Of a stretch of 64,000 nt of DNA, positions 1 through 9,200 are shown one piece after another; the first letter of the stretch is position 1; each line of letters opens with the position of its first letter. The stretch comes from Chryseobacterium arthrosphaerae (GTDB lineage Bacteria > Bacteroidota > Bacteroidia > Flavobacteriales > Weeksellaceae), in contig NZ_MAYG01000001.1 in NCBI RefSeq assembly GCF_001684965.1, positions 930,001 through 994,000 of the forward strand, read 5' to 3'. The position numbers and the translations under genes were made by a program. A model generated the notes under the pieces. That model saw only the letters and a list, made by a program, of their open reading frames with translations, had not been told where the DNA came from and did no database searches.

Positions 1-1
1 T

Positions 2-928
2 GTTGGAAATTATGGTGGGGCGAATACCAATCTTTCATTAGGAACCAAAACACGGGATGACCTCATCTTTAAGGTGAATTCTTTAAAAGCCGGGAGATTA
101 GGCGTTGATAATTCTGTGAGTTTAGGACTCGGAGCAGATGCAGGGCAGAACGGAATTGCCATTGGAAGTTCAAGTTCAGCATTTCAAGGCATATCAATTG
201 GTAGTGCAGCAGCAGTCTCAGCTAATGATGCATTGGCAATAGGAAATAAATCTACAGCCGGAGGATTCAGATCAACAGCCATAGGATATAATGCACAAAC
301 AGGCAATAATGAATCTACTGCCATCGGGAACCATGCTTCGGCAACAGGTTTTCAGTCGATGGCGCTGGGATATAATGCGAAAACCAATACAAATAATGAG
401 ACAGCTTTAGGGTATAATGCAGTTACCAATAGTGAAAACTCAACTGCAATAGGTTCGGGAGCCAATGCTTCAGGGCAATATTCAACAGCGATAGGATATG
501 GAGCAACAACCTCACAGGCCAATACCATTGTGCTGGGGAATAATAATGTAAATGTAGGTATTGGTACGGGGGCTCCGAATATGTCTGCAAAACTGGATGT
601 GAACGGGCAATATAAACTGGGAGAAAAGGGTACTGTACAGAAAAACCAGATTACTTTCGAAGTATGGCCCGGAGTTTCCATCAATAATATGCCGCCGGGA
701 AAATCTACAACTGTTGAGATTGCAGTTCCGGCAGCCATGCAACCCGGGTCTGTAAGAGCTGTAGTAACAGTTTCTCCTGCAGGGGATTTTGCTGGAAATA
801 CTTCCTTTTCAATCTCAAATCCAAGGCTGGTTTCAACGTCCAGGATTGCGATTAATCTTACCAATATATCGGGAAATGCAGACAGCTTATATTCAGGACA
901 TTTTTATGTGATGATCAATGAGTTTTAA
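2..928 (+). CDS. YadA-head-like repeat protein, 5'-truncated by window edge
   Basis: The reading frame is open to the first base of the window, so the true start lies upstream and the GTG at 74 is internal. The visible 308 residues begin with about ten degenerate repeats of roughly 14 residues with the pattern S-T-A-I-G-x-x-A, the signature of the left-handed beta-roll head of YadA/Hia-type trimeric adhesins. After the repeats comes NVGIGT, a 'KLDVNGQYKLGEKGT' linker and a beta-rich C-terminal part of about 110 residues ending in VMINEF. There is no YadA membrane-anchor barrel and no T9SS sorting tail, so export is not explained by the visible part. Bacteroidota proteins of this type are usually annotated as hypothetical or tail-fibre-like; an adhesin or surface role is inference. 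Confidence 0.75.
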   Translation, partial: VGNYGGANTNLSLGTKTRDDLIFKVNSLKAGRLGVDNSVSLGLGADAGQNGIAIGSSSSAFQGISIGSAAAVSANDALAIGNKSTAGGFRSTAIGYNAQTGNNESTAIGNHASATGFQSMALGYNAKTNTNNETALGYNAVTNSENSTAIGSGANASGQYSTAIGYGATTSQANTIVLGNNNVNVGIGTGAPNMSAKLDVNGQYKLGEKGTVQKNQITFEVWPGVSINNMPPGKSTTVEIAVPAAMQPGSVRAVVTVSPAGDFAGNTSFSISNPRLVSTSRIAINLTNISGNADSLYSGHFYVMINEF

Positions 929-966
929 TAGAGATAATAAGTTTTATTATAGTTGATATGGTGTTA

Positions 967-990
967 GGGCTTCCTTTGGGAAGTCCTTTT
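967..990 (+). terminator. Rho-independent terminator
   Basis: An 8-bp stem (GGGCTTCC with GGAAGTCC, one G-T pair) with loop TTTG is followed by a T run. It lies 38 bp after the repeat-protein stop and ends that transcript. Confidence 0.75.
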
Positions 991-1018
991 ATCTTTCCGT
1001 ACAGCGTTTTATCCTGTT

Positions 1019-1056
1019 TATTTTTGAAATAGATATCGGTAATATCATTATTTTTG
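1019..1056 (+). promoter_or_regulatory. Two Bacteroidota -7 boxes upstream of the NAD(P)-binding gene
   Basis: TATTTTTG occurs at 1019-1026 and again at 1049-1056, both fitting TAnnTTTG. The start codon is at 1061. The distal box would give a leader of about 28 nt; the proximal one would start transcription almost on the start codon. No clear -33 TTG was found at the usual spacing. Confidence 0.45.
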
Positions 1057-1060
1057 GGAT

Positions 1061-1837
1061 ATGAAGAAAATAGGAATCATCGGCTACGGCTGGCTGGGGG
1101 AAAGAATTGCCAATGCCATGTCCGGTAAATATGAATTGTATGCCACGACCACCACACCGGATAAAGCAAACGAACTGAATGGCAGAGGGATGAATGCAGC
1201 CACAGTTTCTTTTCCGGATTTTCAGTTGGAAAAACCTTTGCCTCAATGGAACATCGTAGAGAATCTTGATGTTTTAATCATTACCATTCCGCTTTCAGAA
1301 AAAAGCTGCTGTGTAAGTTCTTTATATAACAGGATACGGAATTTATCATCATTTATCGGAGATTTTAAAGGACAGGTATTTCTGATGAGCTCCACCGGAG
1401 TCTACCCGGATCTTCCGAAAGAACTGACAGAGGAAGACATGCCCGTTGAAAAAGTTTCAGGAGAAAGGATGATAAGAAATACATATCCACAGGCCAATAT
1501 TCTGAGATTAGCCGGTTTGATGGGAGATAACAGACTGCTTAAAAATTATAATATAGCTGTTTTGGATGCTCCTGTCAATCATATTCATTATTCTGATATC
1601 TGCTCGGTGATCATAAAAATGATTGAAAATGGATCGGAAGGAAAGCTCTACAATATCAGCGCACCTCTTCACCCCTCCAAAGATGCTGTGGTTCATGCCC
1701 AGAAAAATCTGCCATTTGCCGGGGAAAAAGAACCGGAAGGCAGAAAGATTAATTCTGCAAAAATGATGACTGAACTGGATTTTGTTTTTCAGTATCCTGA
1801 TCCAAGGAAGTTTCATGAAGTTCATATGAAACATTAA
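1061..1837 (+). CDS. NAD(P)-binding Rossmann-fold protein (YeeZ-like SDR)
   Basis: 258 aa. The N-terminus carries a dinucleotide-binding motif G-Y-G-W-L-G at residues 8-13 after a hydrophobic beta strand. 'FLMSSTGVYPD' around residue 105 resembles the Ser/Tyr region of extended SDRs, and 'ILRLAGLMGDNR' followed by 'VNHIHYSDICSVI' resembles epimerase-type proteins. The length fits the YeeZ-like group of NAD(P)-dependent epimerase/dehydratases. The substrate is unknown. It stands alone between a terminator and a convergent minus-strand operon. Confidence 0.75.
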   Translation: MKKIGIIGYGWLGERIANAMSGKYELYATTTTPDKANELNGRGMNAATVSFPDFQLEKPLPQWNIVENLDVLIITIPLSEKSCCVSSLYNRIRNLSSFIGDFKGQVFLMSSTGVYPDLPKELTEEDMPVEKVSGERMIRNTYPQANILRLAGLMGDNRLLKNYNIAVLDAPVNHIHYSDICSVIIKMIENGSEGKLYNISAPLHPSKDAVVHAQKNLPFAGEKEPEGRKINSAKMMTELDFVFQYPDPRKFHEVHMKH

Positions 1838-1902
1838 AAGACATCACTGACTGAAAGGGAAAAATTTGCTGAATCAGCAAAATCTGCAGAAAAAATAACA
1901 AA

Positions 1903-1930
1903 AAAGCCTCTGGAAAAATCCAAAGGCTTT
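1903..1930 (-). terminator. Terminator between convergent genes
   Basis: The hairpin pairs AAGCCT with AGGCTT and TGGA with TCCA around one mismatch, with an A-rich loop. Read on the minus strand the stem is followed by TTTTTTG, so it is best as the terminator of the minus operon ending at 1955, though it may also stop the plus gene. Confidence 0.65.
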
Positions 1931-1954
1931 GTATTGATTAAAACCGAATGCTTT

Positions 1955-2473
1955 TTATTGTAGGGTTTGAAAATATTCTTTTTCTGCAAAACTATATGCA
2001 TGAAACTTATTCATTCCGATCCAGTTGAAGTTCAGTCCGAGCTTCTCACGGTATTTTTCAATATTGGAATAATTCTTCTTTAAAGAGTCTTCGTCAAAAA
2101 TAATAGAATCCTTTACGATTTTATCATCAAATACTCCCAGAAAATAATCATCCATAGGCATATCTCCAAAATCAGATGTGTGCTCAATGAGAAAGTTTTT
2201 GATATGATGTTCCTCAATGAGTTTTATAATATCCAAAACGGTATGTTTCTCATCTTCTCCCCATAAGAGCAGATCGTCCGGTTGGTATTTCCTGAAATGA
2301 TCAAGAAGATCCTGAACATGATCATATTTCCGGGCTTCCTCAATAAACCAGGATATAGAAGATCCGGGAATATCAAAAGGTACAAACAGGACATTCCTGA
2401 TCTTAAAATGAACAATGTTTTTATCTAATTCAATAGACTGATCGGTGATAAAACAACTGATGTCCTGGCCCAT
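1955..2473 (-). CDS. Hypothetical protein, nucleoside phosphorylase operon
   Basis: 172 aa with no recognised domain. It is an acidic soluble protein of mixed alpha/beta character, with 'WFIEEARKYDHVQDLLDHFRKYQPDDLLLWGED' in the middle. No signal peptide or membrane segment is visible. It starts 12 bp after the stop of the nucleoside phosphorylase gene on the same strand and is almost certainly co-transcribed with it. Function unknown. Confidence 0.7.
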   Translation of the reverse strand: MGQDISCFITDQSIELDKNIVHFKIRNVLFVPFDIPGSSISWFIEEARKYDHVQDLLDHFRKYQPDDLLLWGEDEKHTVLDIIKLIEEHHIKNFLIEHTSDFGDMPMDDYFLGVFDDKIVKDSIIFDEDSLKKNYSNIEKYREKLGLNFNWIGMNKFHAYSFAEKEYFQTLQ

Positions 2474-2485
2474 TTCTGTACTGAT

Positions 2486-3340
2486 TTATTTAATGATTCT
2501 GTCAAGCACCCAGGTAATCAGGTTCTTTTCAGAAGCGTGATGATCTGCAGAGAATTCTCCACGTCTTCTGTTGGCAATAACGTTATTCACTGTAATTGCT
2601 TTATGTCCTAATAATTTTGAAAGCGCATAGATCGCAGAGGTTTCCATTTCGAAATTGGTAATTCCAAGGTCATTCAATGTTTCAAGGAATTGATCATCTA
2701 CTGCTTTTAAACGAAGCTGTCTTCCCTGCGGAGCATAGAATCCCGGGAATGTTGCCGTATTTCCGTGGTATTTGGCATCTTTATAATATTCTCCCATTTC
2801 TTCTGCCCAGTCTGAGAAATACAGCATAGGCTTGATTCTTTCGTAAGGGAATCTTTCCAGGAAGCTTTTAGAAAACTCATTTTCAAAGTTATAATCCTGG
2901 TAGAAATGCATTAGCCCGTCCAATCCTACAACATTCTGGGTAACCAGCATATTGTCTACCTGTACATCAGGATTTACACTGCCGCATGTTCCCATACGGA
3001 ATAGCTCAAGGGCTTTGTGCTCAGTTTTGAACTCTTTGTTCTTCAGGTCGATGTTCACCAAAGCATCCAGCTCATTCATCACGATATCGATGTTCTCAGT
3101 TCCGATACCGGTTGACATTACTGTAATTCTTTCTCCACGAAGGGTTCCTGTATGCGTATAAAATTCTCTTTTATTTTTTTTGATTTCTACGGTATCAAAG
3201 TATTTTGAAACTTTTGCCACTCTGTCAGGATCACCTACAAGGATGATTTTGTCAGCAATATCTTCAGGTAAAAGATTCAGGTGGTATACACTTCCGTCTT
3301 CATTCAGAACAAGTTCTGAGGCAGCAAGTTTGTTTAGCAT
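2486..3340 (-). CDS. Nucleoside phosphorylase (PNP/UDP family)
   Basis: 284 aa, the normal length for uridine- or purine-type phosphorylases of the PNP_UDP_1 fold. Family marks seen: the phosphate-binding 'GDPDRV' at residues 36-41, 'STGIGTENIDIVMNEL' near residue 78, 'FRMGTCGSV' near residue 115, and 'FEMETSAIYAL' from residue 230, which holds the ribose-binding Glu. It should cleave nucleosides with phosphate to base plus ribose-1-phosphate in pyrimidine or purine salvage. 'Uridine phosphorylase' is the likeliest specificity but cannot be fixed by eye. It lies 21 bp behind an exported-protein gene and 12 bp before a hypothetical gene, forming a three-gene operon. Confidence 0.9.
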   Translation of the reverse strand: MLNKLAASELVLNEDGSVYHLNLLPEDIADKIILVGDPDRVAKVSKYFDTVEIKKNKREFYTHTGTLRGERITVMSTGIGTENIDIVMNELDALVNIDLKNKEFKTEHKALELFRMGTCGSVNPDVQVDNMLVTQNVVGLDGLMHFYQDYNFENEFSKSFLERFPYERIKPMLYFSDWAEEMGEYYKDAKYHGNTATFPGFYAPQGRQLRLKAVDDQFLETLNDLGITNFEMETSAIYALSKLLGHKAITVNNVIANRRRGEFSADHHASEKNLITWVLDRIIK

Positions 3341-3361
3341 AATATGTATATTTTTGTTTTT

Positions 3362-3853
3362 TTAATTAATCATAATGGCTTCTTTATAAGGAGATGCCAT
3401 CACCTCGTAGATGTCATTGTATTCTTCTACAATTCTTTTCTGGCCGTTCATTACTTCATATACGGTAACTACGGTTTTTTCGATGTTTTTAGGGTCTTTT
3501 CTCTGTGAAGTGACTTCGTAGAAATGATTGTCTTTTTTCAATATGGAAATCAGTTCTTCTTTGGTGGAATTGTTGGAAGCCATCATGCCGGGAAACTCCA
3601 TCACAATGTCTTTCAGATCCGTATAGGTCTTATAAGGTTTCGTAACCCCGTTGGAATAGACATAAACATTAGGAATGGCTTTATCTTTCTCAAGGCGTAC
3701 CAGGTAATAATCATTTCCTTTTTTCTCAGCATATACCGCCATTTCCTCTTTCTTTTCGGATTGCTGTACCTGCTGCTGCGGTTTTTTCTTTTGGGAAAAT
3801 GCCGTCATAGAAAGGAAGCTGGCAGCAAAGGCAATCAATAGCTTTGTTTTCAT
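3362..3853 (-). CDS. Small exported hypothetical protein
   Basis: The open frame reaches upstream to 4021, but the start at 3853 is preferred because it gives a clear signal peptide, MKTKLLIAFAASFLSMTAFSQ, with cleavage after A-F-S-Q; the 56 residues upstream do not look coded. The mature part starts with a K/Q-rich stretch (KKKPQQQVQQ) and continues with about 120 residues of alpha/beta sequence without a known motif. 163 aa in total. It is the first gene of the operon with the nucleoside phosphorylase. Function unknown. Confidence 0.7.
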   Translation of the reverse strand: MKTKLLIAFAASFLSMTAFSQKKKPQQQVQQSEKKEEMAVYAEKKGNDYYLVRLEKDKAIPNVYVYSNGVTKPYKTYTDLKDIVMEFPGMMASNNSTKEELISILKKDNHFYEVTSQRKDPKNIEKTVVTVYEVMNGQKRIVEEYNDIYEVMASPYKEAIMIN

Positions 3854-4061
3854 AATACTATTTAGTTTTTGATGTGTTGAATTTAATTTTAAAAAAACCT
3901 CTCCCAATATCTCCTCACCATCATTGTACCGGTATTTTGGAACAACCGGCTTTTCAGAATAATGAATTTTGATTTCGGGGTTTAAAATTAGTGAAAAATA
4001 TGATACCGGAAATATAAACATTATTTAATCTGCTCTTAAAACTGGGATAATATCAGATGAA

Positions 4062-4069
4062 TACTTTTG
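4062..4069 (+). promoter_or_regulatory. -7 box of the di-haem peroxidase gene
   Basis: TACTTTTG matches TAnnTTTG and lies 13 bp before the ATG at 4083, giving a very short leader. The -33 element is not clear. Confidence 0.5.
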
Positions 4070-4082
4070 CGGCTAAAAATTC

Positions 4083-5912
4083 ATGAGATCGTATCCACTG
4101 CTTGTTGTCATCCTTCTGATAGGATTTGCAGTAATGTCTTTCAACCCGGTTGATAAAGGAAAAGAAAGTGAAAATACATTTGTTAACCAGGGACTTTCTG
4201 ACTTTAAGACTCAGCTTGAGCAGCTGAAATCAGATGTCCGGAAGTTCTCAGAAGACCGGATTACCCTTGAAGAATTGCGGAAATCGTTAAGCCGCACGAG
4301 AAACTCTTTCAAAGAAATTGAATTTTACATTGCCTATCATTACCCGGAATTTACCAAAACCCACCTGAATGCAGCGCCGTTATTCCATATAGAAGCAGCG
4401 GGAACCTCAGCCTATACATTGCCTCCGGAAGGCTTACAGGTACTTGATGAACTGATTTTTTCAGAAGAAGCCAGAGATGAAAAAGAAAAAATAAAGACCA
4501 TCACCGATTTTTTATACAACAGCTATTCAAAATTCTACCTGAGCTCAGTGAAGAACGGTCTGAGTAAAGGAAACAACAGGACATTACCTTTGCGCATTGA
4601 GCTTATCAGAATCTATTCGTTAGGGGTAACCGGGTTCGATACGCCGGGATCTTTAAATATTTCTGAAGAAACAAGGCACGCACTTTCGGGAATGCAGAAA
4701 TACATCAGTGATGATCCTTATTTCAGGAATTATGATACCCGGAAGGCTGATCATACTTTAACGGAAGCGATAAGCTACCTTTCAGAAAATACTGATTTTG
4801 AAACTTTCGACAGGATAGAATTTTATAAGAAATACATACAGCCATTATACGAAGAGCTGGGGAAATGGGACGGAAGACCGGACGATCTCAAAGAATTTTC
4901 CGGCTGGAATGTAGGCAATAAAAATTTTTTCAGCAGTGATTTCTTAGATCCTTATTTTTATACTTTACTGAAATCTTCAGAAGACAATTCCGAACTCCGT
5001 AATCTGGGGAAGTCCATTTTCTATGATCAGAATTTAAGCGGAAACGGAAAAATGAGCTGTGCAACCTGTCATCTTCAGGAAAATGCATTTACAGACCTTA
5101 AGGCAAAGTCACAAAGCAATGTGGAAGGGAAAACAGTACTGAGAAACTCGCCATCCTTATACAATGCAGTTTTTGCCAAAAGATTCTTCTATGACCTGCG
5201 GGCTTTCTATCTTGAGCAGCAGGCAGAGCACGTGATCTATAATGAAGAGGAGTTCAATACAAGCTATGAAAGCATCATCAGGAAACTTACAGCAAAACCT
5301 GAGTACAGGAAGGCATTCCGCAATGCATTCAAAGACGGGAATATCAGTAAAGAGAACTTTTCAAAAGCTTTAAGCTCGTATGTTGCCTCTTTATATTCTT
5401 TTGACAGTGACTTTGACCGTTTTATGAGAAATGAAAAGAATGTTTCTGATGATGTGAAAAAAGGTTTCAACCTGTTTATGGGAAAAGCCAATTGTGCAAC
5501 CTGCCATTTTGCGCCTCATTTTTCAGGATTGGTACCTCCGTTTTTCAATGAAAATGAGTCTGAAGTACTTGGAGTGACCACCAGGCCGGTAAAACAGTTG
5601 CCTGTGGAGCTGGATCATGACCTGGGACGTGGAAACAGCCCGGTGAAAAAAGAAAAATCCTGGATTTACGATTACTCATTCAAAACTGTGACGGTCAGAA
5701 ATATTGCCCTTACAAAACCTTATTTTCATAACGGAGCTTTCAATACCCTGGAAGAGGTCCTGGATTTTTATAATGAAGGTGGAGGAGAAGGATTAGGATT
5801 AAATATGAAAAACCAAACGCTGGCACCGGATAAATTGAACCTCACCGAAACAGAAATAAAGCAGATCATCGCCTTTCTGAATGCCCTTACAGATACAAGC
5901 AAGGCGAAATAG
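4083..5912 (+). CDS. Di-haem cytochrome c peroxidase / MauG family protein
   Basis: 609 aa. A hydrophobic N-terminal segment (residues 3-19) exports or anchors the protein. Residues about 25-290 form a helical region with no motif I recognise. The C-terminal half is a CCP_MauG domain with two haem c sites, both C-A-T-C-H, at residues 326-330 and 471-475. 'GKSIFYDQNLSGNGKMSCATCH' and 'VRNIALTKPYFHNGAFNTLEEVLDFYNEGG' are typical of Bacteroidota periplasmic peroxidases. Plain family members are about 320-380 aa, so the long N-terminal extension is notable. Likely role: periplasmic peroxide reduction or haem-based oxidation; the electron donor is unknown. Confidence 0.9.
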   Translation: MRSYPLLVVILLIGFAVMSFNPVDKGKESENTFVNQGLSDFKTQLEQLKSDVRKFSEDRITLEELRKSLSRTRNSFKEIEFYIAYHYPEFTKTHLNAAPLFHIEAAGTSAYTLPPEGLQVLDELIFSEEARDEKEKIKTITDFLYNSYSKFYLSSVKNGLSKGNNRTLPLRIELIRIYSLGVTGFDTPGSLNISEETRHALSGMQKYISDDPYFRNYDTRKADHTLTEAISYLSENTDFETFDRIEFYKKYIQPLYEELGKWDGRPDDLKEFSGWNVGNKNFFSSDFLDPYFYTLLKSSEDNSELRNLGKSIFYDQNLSGNGKMSCATCHLQENAFTDLKAKSQSNVEGKTVLRNSPSLYNAVFAKRFFYDLRAFYLEQQAEHVIYNEEEFNTSYESIIRKLTAKPEYRKAFRNAFKDGNISKENFSKALSSYVASLYSFDSDFDRFMRNEKNVSDDVKKGFNLFMGKANCATCHFAPHFSGLVPPFFNENESEVLGVTTRPVKQLPVELDHDLGRGNSPVKKEKSWIYDYSFKTVTVRNIALTKPYFHNGAFNTLEEVLDFYNEGGGEGLGLNMKNQTLAPDKLNLTETEIKQIIAFLNALTDTSKAK

Positions 5913-6284
5913 GCGGGCCGGTTTAGCGGTATGAGATTCGGAGTGGGAGTTGCGAGATATGGTTTTGCTTTAAACCATCAACCCATTGGGCAAATACAGG
6001 TATTCAGGGCAAAAGCCATAGTATTTATTCATTTTCCTTACCACGATCAAGAATTTTTTTCTTTAATTGTTCTGTTTTACATAAAATGTTTTCAGGCTTT
6101 TCGGTACATTAAATCTATTGAAGTTTGTGTAGGTGTATGATAAACACTGAATTACCATAATCATGTAATTTTTAAATTAACCAAAAGTGTAAAATATTAG
6201 TAAAATTTTCACATATTGTTTAAGTATTGTTGGTAATGTTTAAATTTACTTCATTGATAATGGTTTAATAATTAAATAATAATA
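5913..6284. other. Gene-free stretch before the large T9SS protein
   Basis: 372 bp, increasingly AT-rich toward 6284. The only open frame (5931-6140) has no codon or protein character. No convincing terminator or TAnnTTTG box was found; the promoter of the next gene is presumably in the AT-rich last 120 bp. Confidence 0.5.
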
Positions 6285-9200
6285 ATGAAAACAACACGAC
6301 TTCTTTTACCTGCTTTGCTGATCTCAGCAATTTATCATGCTCAAACTCTTCCGGCAGCAAGAAACGAAACTGAGGAGGATGAAGACATCGAATACGAATT
6401 AAGACACAAGTCCCAACCCTGGTTTTCTGAAATGAAGGACAATGCCGATTACTTCAAAGTAAAAGCCAGTTTCGACAAGTATTTTGGTAATCACAGGTGG
6501 GAAAAAAGCAAGCCGAGAAGCATTGGCGAAGACTGGTTAAGAACAAAATTGTTTTATCTGGATAATCAGGGGAAAGTTACCTCTGAACCTTTATTGTTTA
6601 ATCAACCTAAAGTAAAAAATATTGCCTTATCATCCACACAGACACAAGTTGGTGACTGGACAATAATAGGACCGGTAAATAGTGCGAGTACAAATTATTC
6701 CAGTAAATATAATCATGGAGGGTATGTGTTTTTAACCAGGATAGATCCTACCAATGCTCAAAAGATGTTTGTATCCTTCGTAACCGGAGGGCTGTGGCGT
6801 ACCATAGATGGAGGAACGTCCTGGACTCTGGTAGACAACGGTTTTCCTGATTCTAAGTATAATGACATTGACGTATGTATTGCTAATCCGCAAACAGTGT
6901 ATGCATTAAGCAATACCCAGCTCATTAAATCTACAGATGGAGGGCTTAACTGGACTGCAACCACAATGACTTCCGCGAACTATTCCGGAAAAGCTTATGA
7001 TATTGCAGTTTCTCCTTCAAATGCTGATATTGTTGTTGTTCACTGGGGAACCTCATTGTACAGAACGAGTGATGGCGGAAATACCTGGAGTGCCGTTCAA
7101 ACCGGTCTTCCTGCAGATTATCAGATTGGGGACTCTTCAACGCAGAGTGAATCTTTGGAATGGGATCCGAATGATGAGAATTCTGTTTATTTTGCCAGCT
7201 CATCAAACAATAATATTTTTAAAGTTTATAAATCAACCAATCAGGGAGTAAGTTTTACCCAATTAAATTCTACAACCCTGGATACTACTGCCAATGGGCA
7301 GGTTATTGGCTGGGTTAAAGTTTTTTTACCAACAAATAATACTTCTTCGTTCTATGTAGCAGCAGGCAGCGGTGCTAATGCTTATGGGCATCAGGCGGCT
7401 CATCTTTATAAATTTAATAAAGCTACTGGAGCAGTTGAAAATTCAAGAATCAATATGGTTCCTGGTTCCGGAGGAATTAACAGTCTGCATCATGGCGACA
7501 TACAAATGGACCGTAATGATGAAAATAAGATTGTATATGGAACTTATGGAGTGGATCAAATCAGGATTTCCACAGATAATGGAGCTACCTTTACTACTCC
7601 TGCGTCATACACCCATTCTGATATCAGATCCATGGATTTTGTGAACGGAAAATTTGTGACAGGAACTGATGGGGAAATGGCAGCATCCGGCAATTTGGGA
7701 GTCACAATGACTACTTTAACAAACAGTATCGGTAATCATGAGCTTTGGGGTTTCGGAAGTGCTTTCAAAAGCAATCTGGTGGCATCGGGAAATAATCACG
7801 GCCCGGTAATGATTAAAGAAAGTGCCAATGGTTTTGATTGGTATAACGGAACAGGGGCAGATCAGGGGAATACAGACGTTAATCCGTTGGATGACCGGTA
7901 TATTTACAGCCAGGGATATAGTAATTACCGGTATTTCAGGACCGGCGTGAATACACTGATTAATGAACCTAATTTCCTGGATTTAGGAGGAATTTATGCT
8001 TATTTTAATTCCATAGAATTCCATCCCAATAAATATTATACCATGATTACCCATCACGCAGGTCAATATCCTACAGGCAATCCGAATTTGGCAACATGGA
8101 AAAACTCTCTTATTAAAACTGAAGACAACGGAAATAGTATATCTATTGTAAAAACCTTTGGCAATCAGGTATTCAGAGAAAAGATCTCTGCTAAAAATCC
8201 CAATGTAATGATTGTTGTTGAAGGTTTAACCAATAATAAACTTTGGAAGACGACAGATGCCGGGGTTACATGGACTGATATTACCCCTAATACCACGGTA
8301 ACTTCCGGACAAACCAATATATCGGATATTGCTATAGGAGATGAGGATCCTGACAAAATATGGATAACTTACAGCGGCGTCCAGTCTGTATGCAAAGTAT
8401 TAAAGTCAGGTGACGGAGGAGCAACCTGGACTAATCTTAGTTCTTCTGTACTTACAACTTCTCCGATTACGAAAATTATTTTCCAGAGAGGATCAAACGG
8501 TGGCGTGTATGTGGGTAATAAAGCAGGAATATTTTACAGAAATAATGTGATGCAGAATTGGGTAATGCTGGGTAATGGTTTGCCCATGTGTGATGTCCGT
8601 TTTATGTTTATCAATTACAACGAAAATAAATTAAAAATCGGAACATCCAGAGGCGCATTTGAGCACGATTTATATGAGATAAGTCCTCCCAGTGCTTTAA
8701 TATCAGTTGGAAATAATAAAATTGGCTGTCCGGTTGCAGAAAAAGTCCAGTTTAAAGATTATTCCGTTGTACGTAATGCAAGTGCTACATGGCAATGGAG
8801 TTTTCCGGGAGGAACACCTTCTACTTCCACATTAGAAAATCCATTGGTTTCTTATGCGGGAGCCGCAAACGGAACCTATCCCGTAACTTTAACGGTAACA
8901 GATCAGTACGGGACAAGTACGCAGACACTCAATAATTTTATTGAAATCAATAATCAGTGTGGGACAAGCCAACCGGACACATTTCCTGGAAACAGCATAA
9001 AACTTACTGGTCAAACCACAGGCGATTATATTAAAATAGATAATGCGAACCTTAATAAAAATTCGTTTACATTCTCTTGCTGGATAAAACCAAACGGTAT
9101 CCAGACCGATTACAGTGGCATTTTTATGTCCCAGGATGGCAGCAATCCATTTGGAATGAATTTCAGAGGAGGCAACAATACTATCGGCTTCCATCCGGGC

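Noticed and set aside
2..928. Prophage tail gene cluster
   Set aside because: Only one fibre-like gene; no other phage genes follow within the window.
3854..4021. Longer N-terminus for the exported protein at 3362
   Set aside because: The signal peptide begins at 3853; upstream residues are not coding-like.
5931..6140. Open frame of 69 codons after the di-haem peroxidase
   Set aside because: No motif, no start signal, composition of non-coding DNA; treated as spacer.
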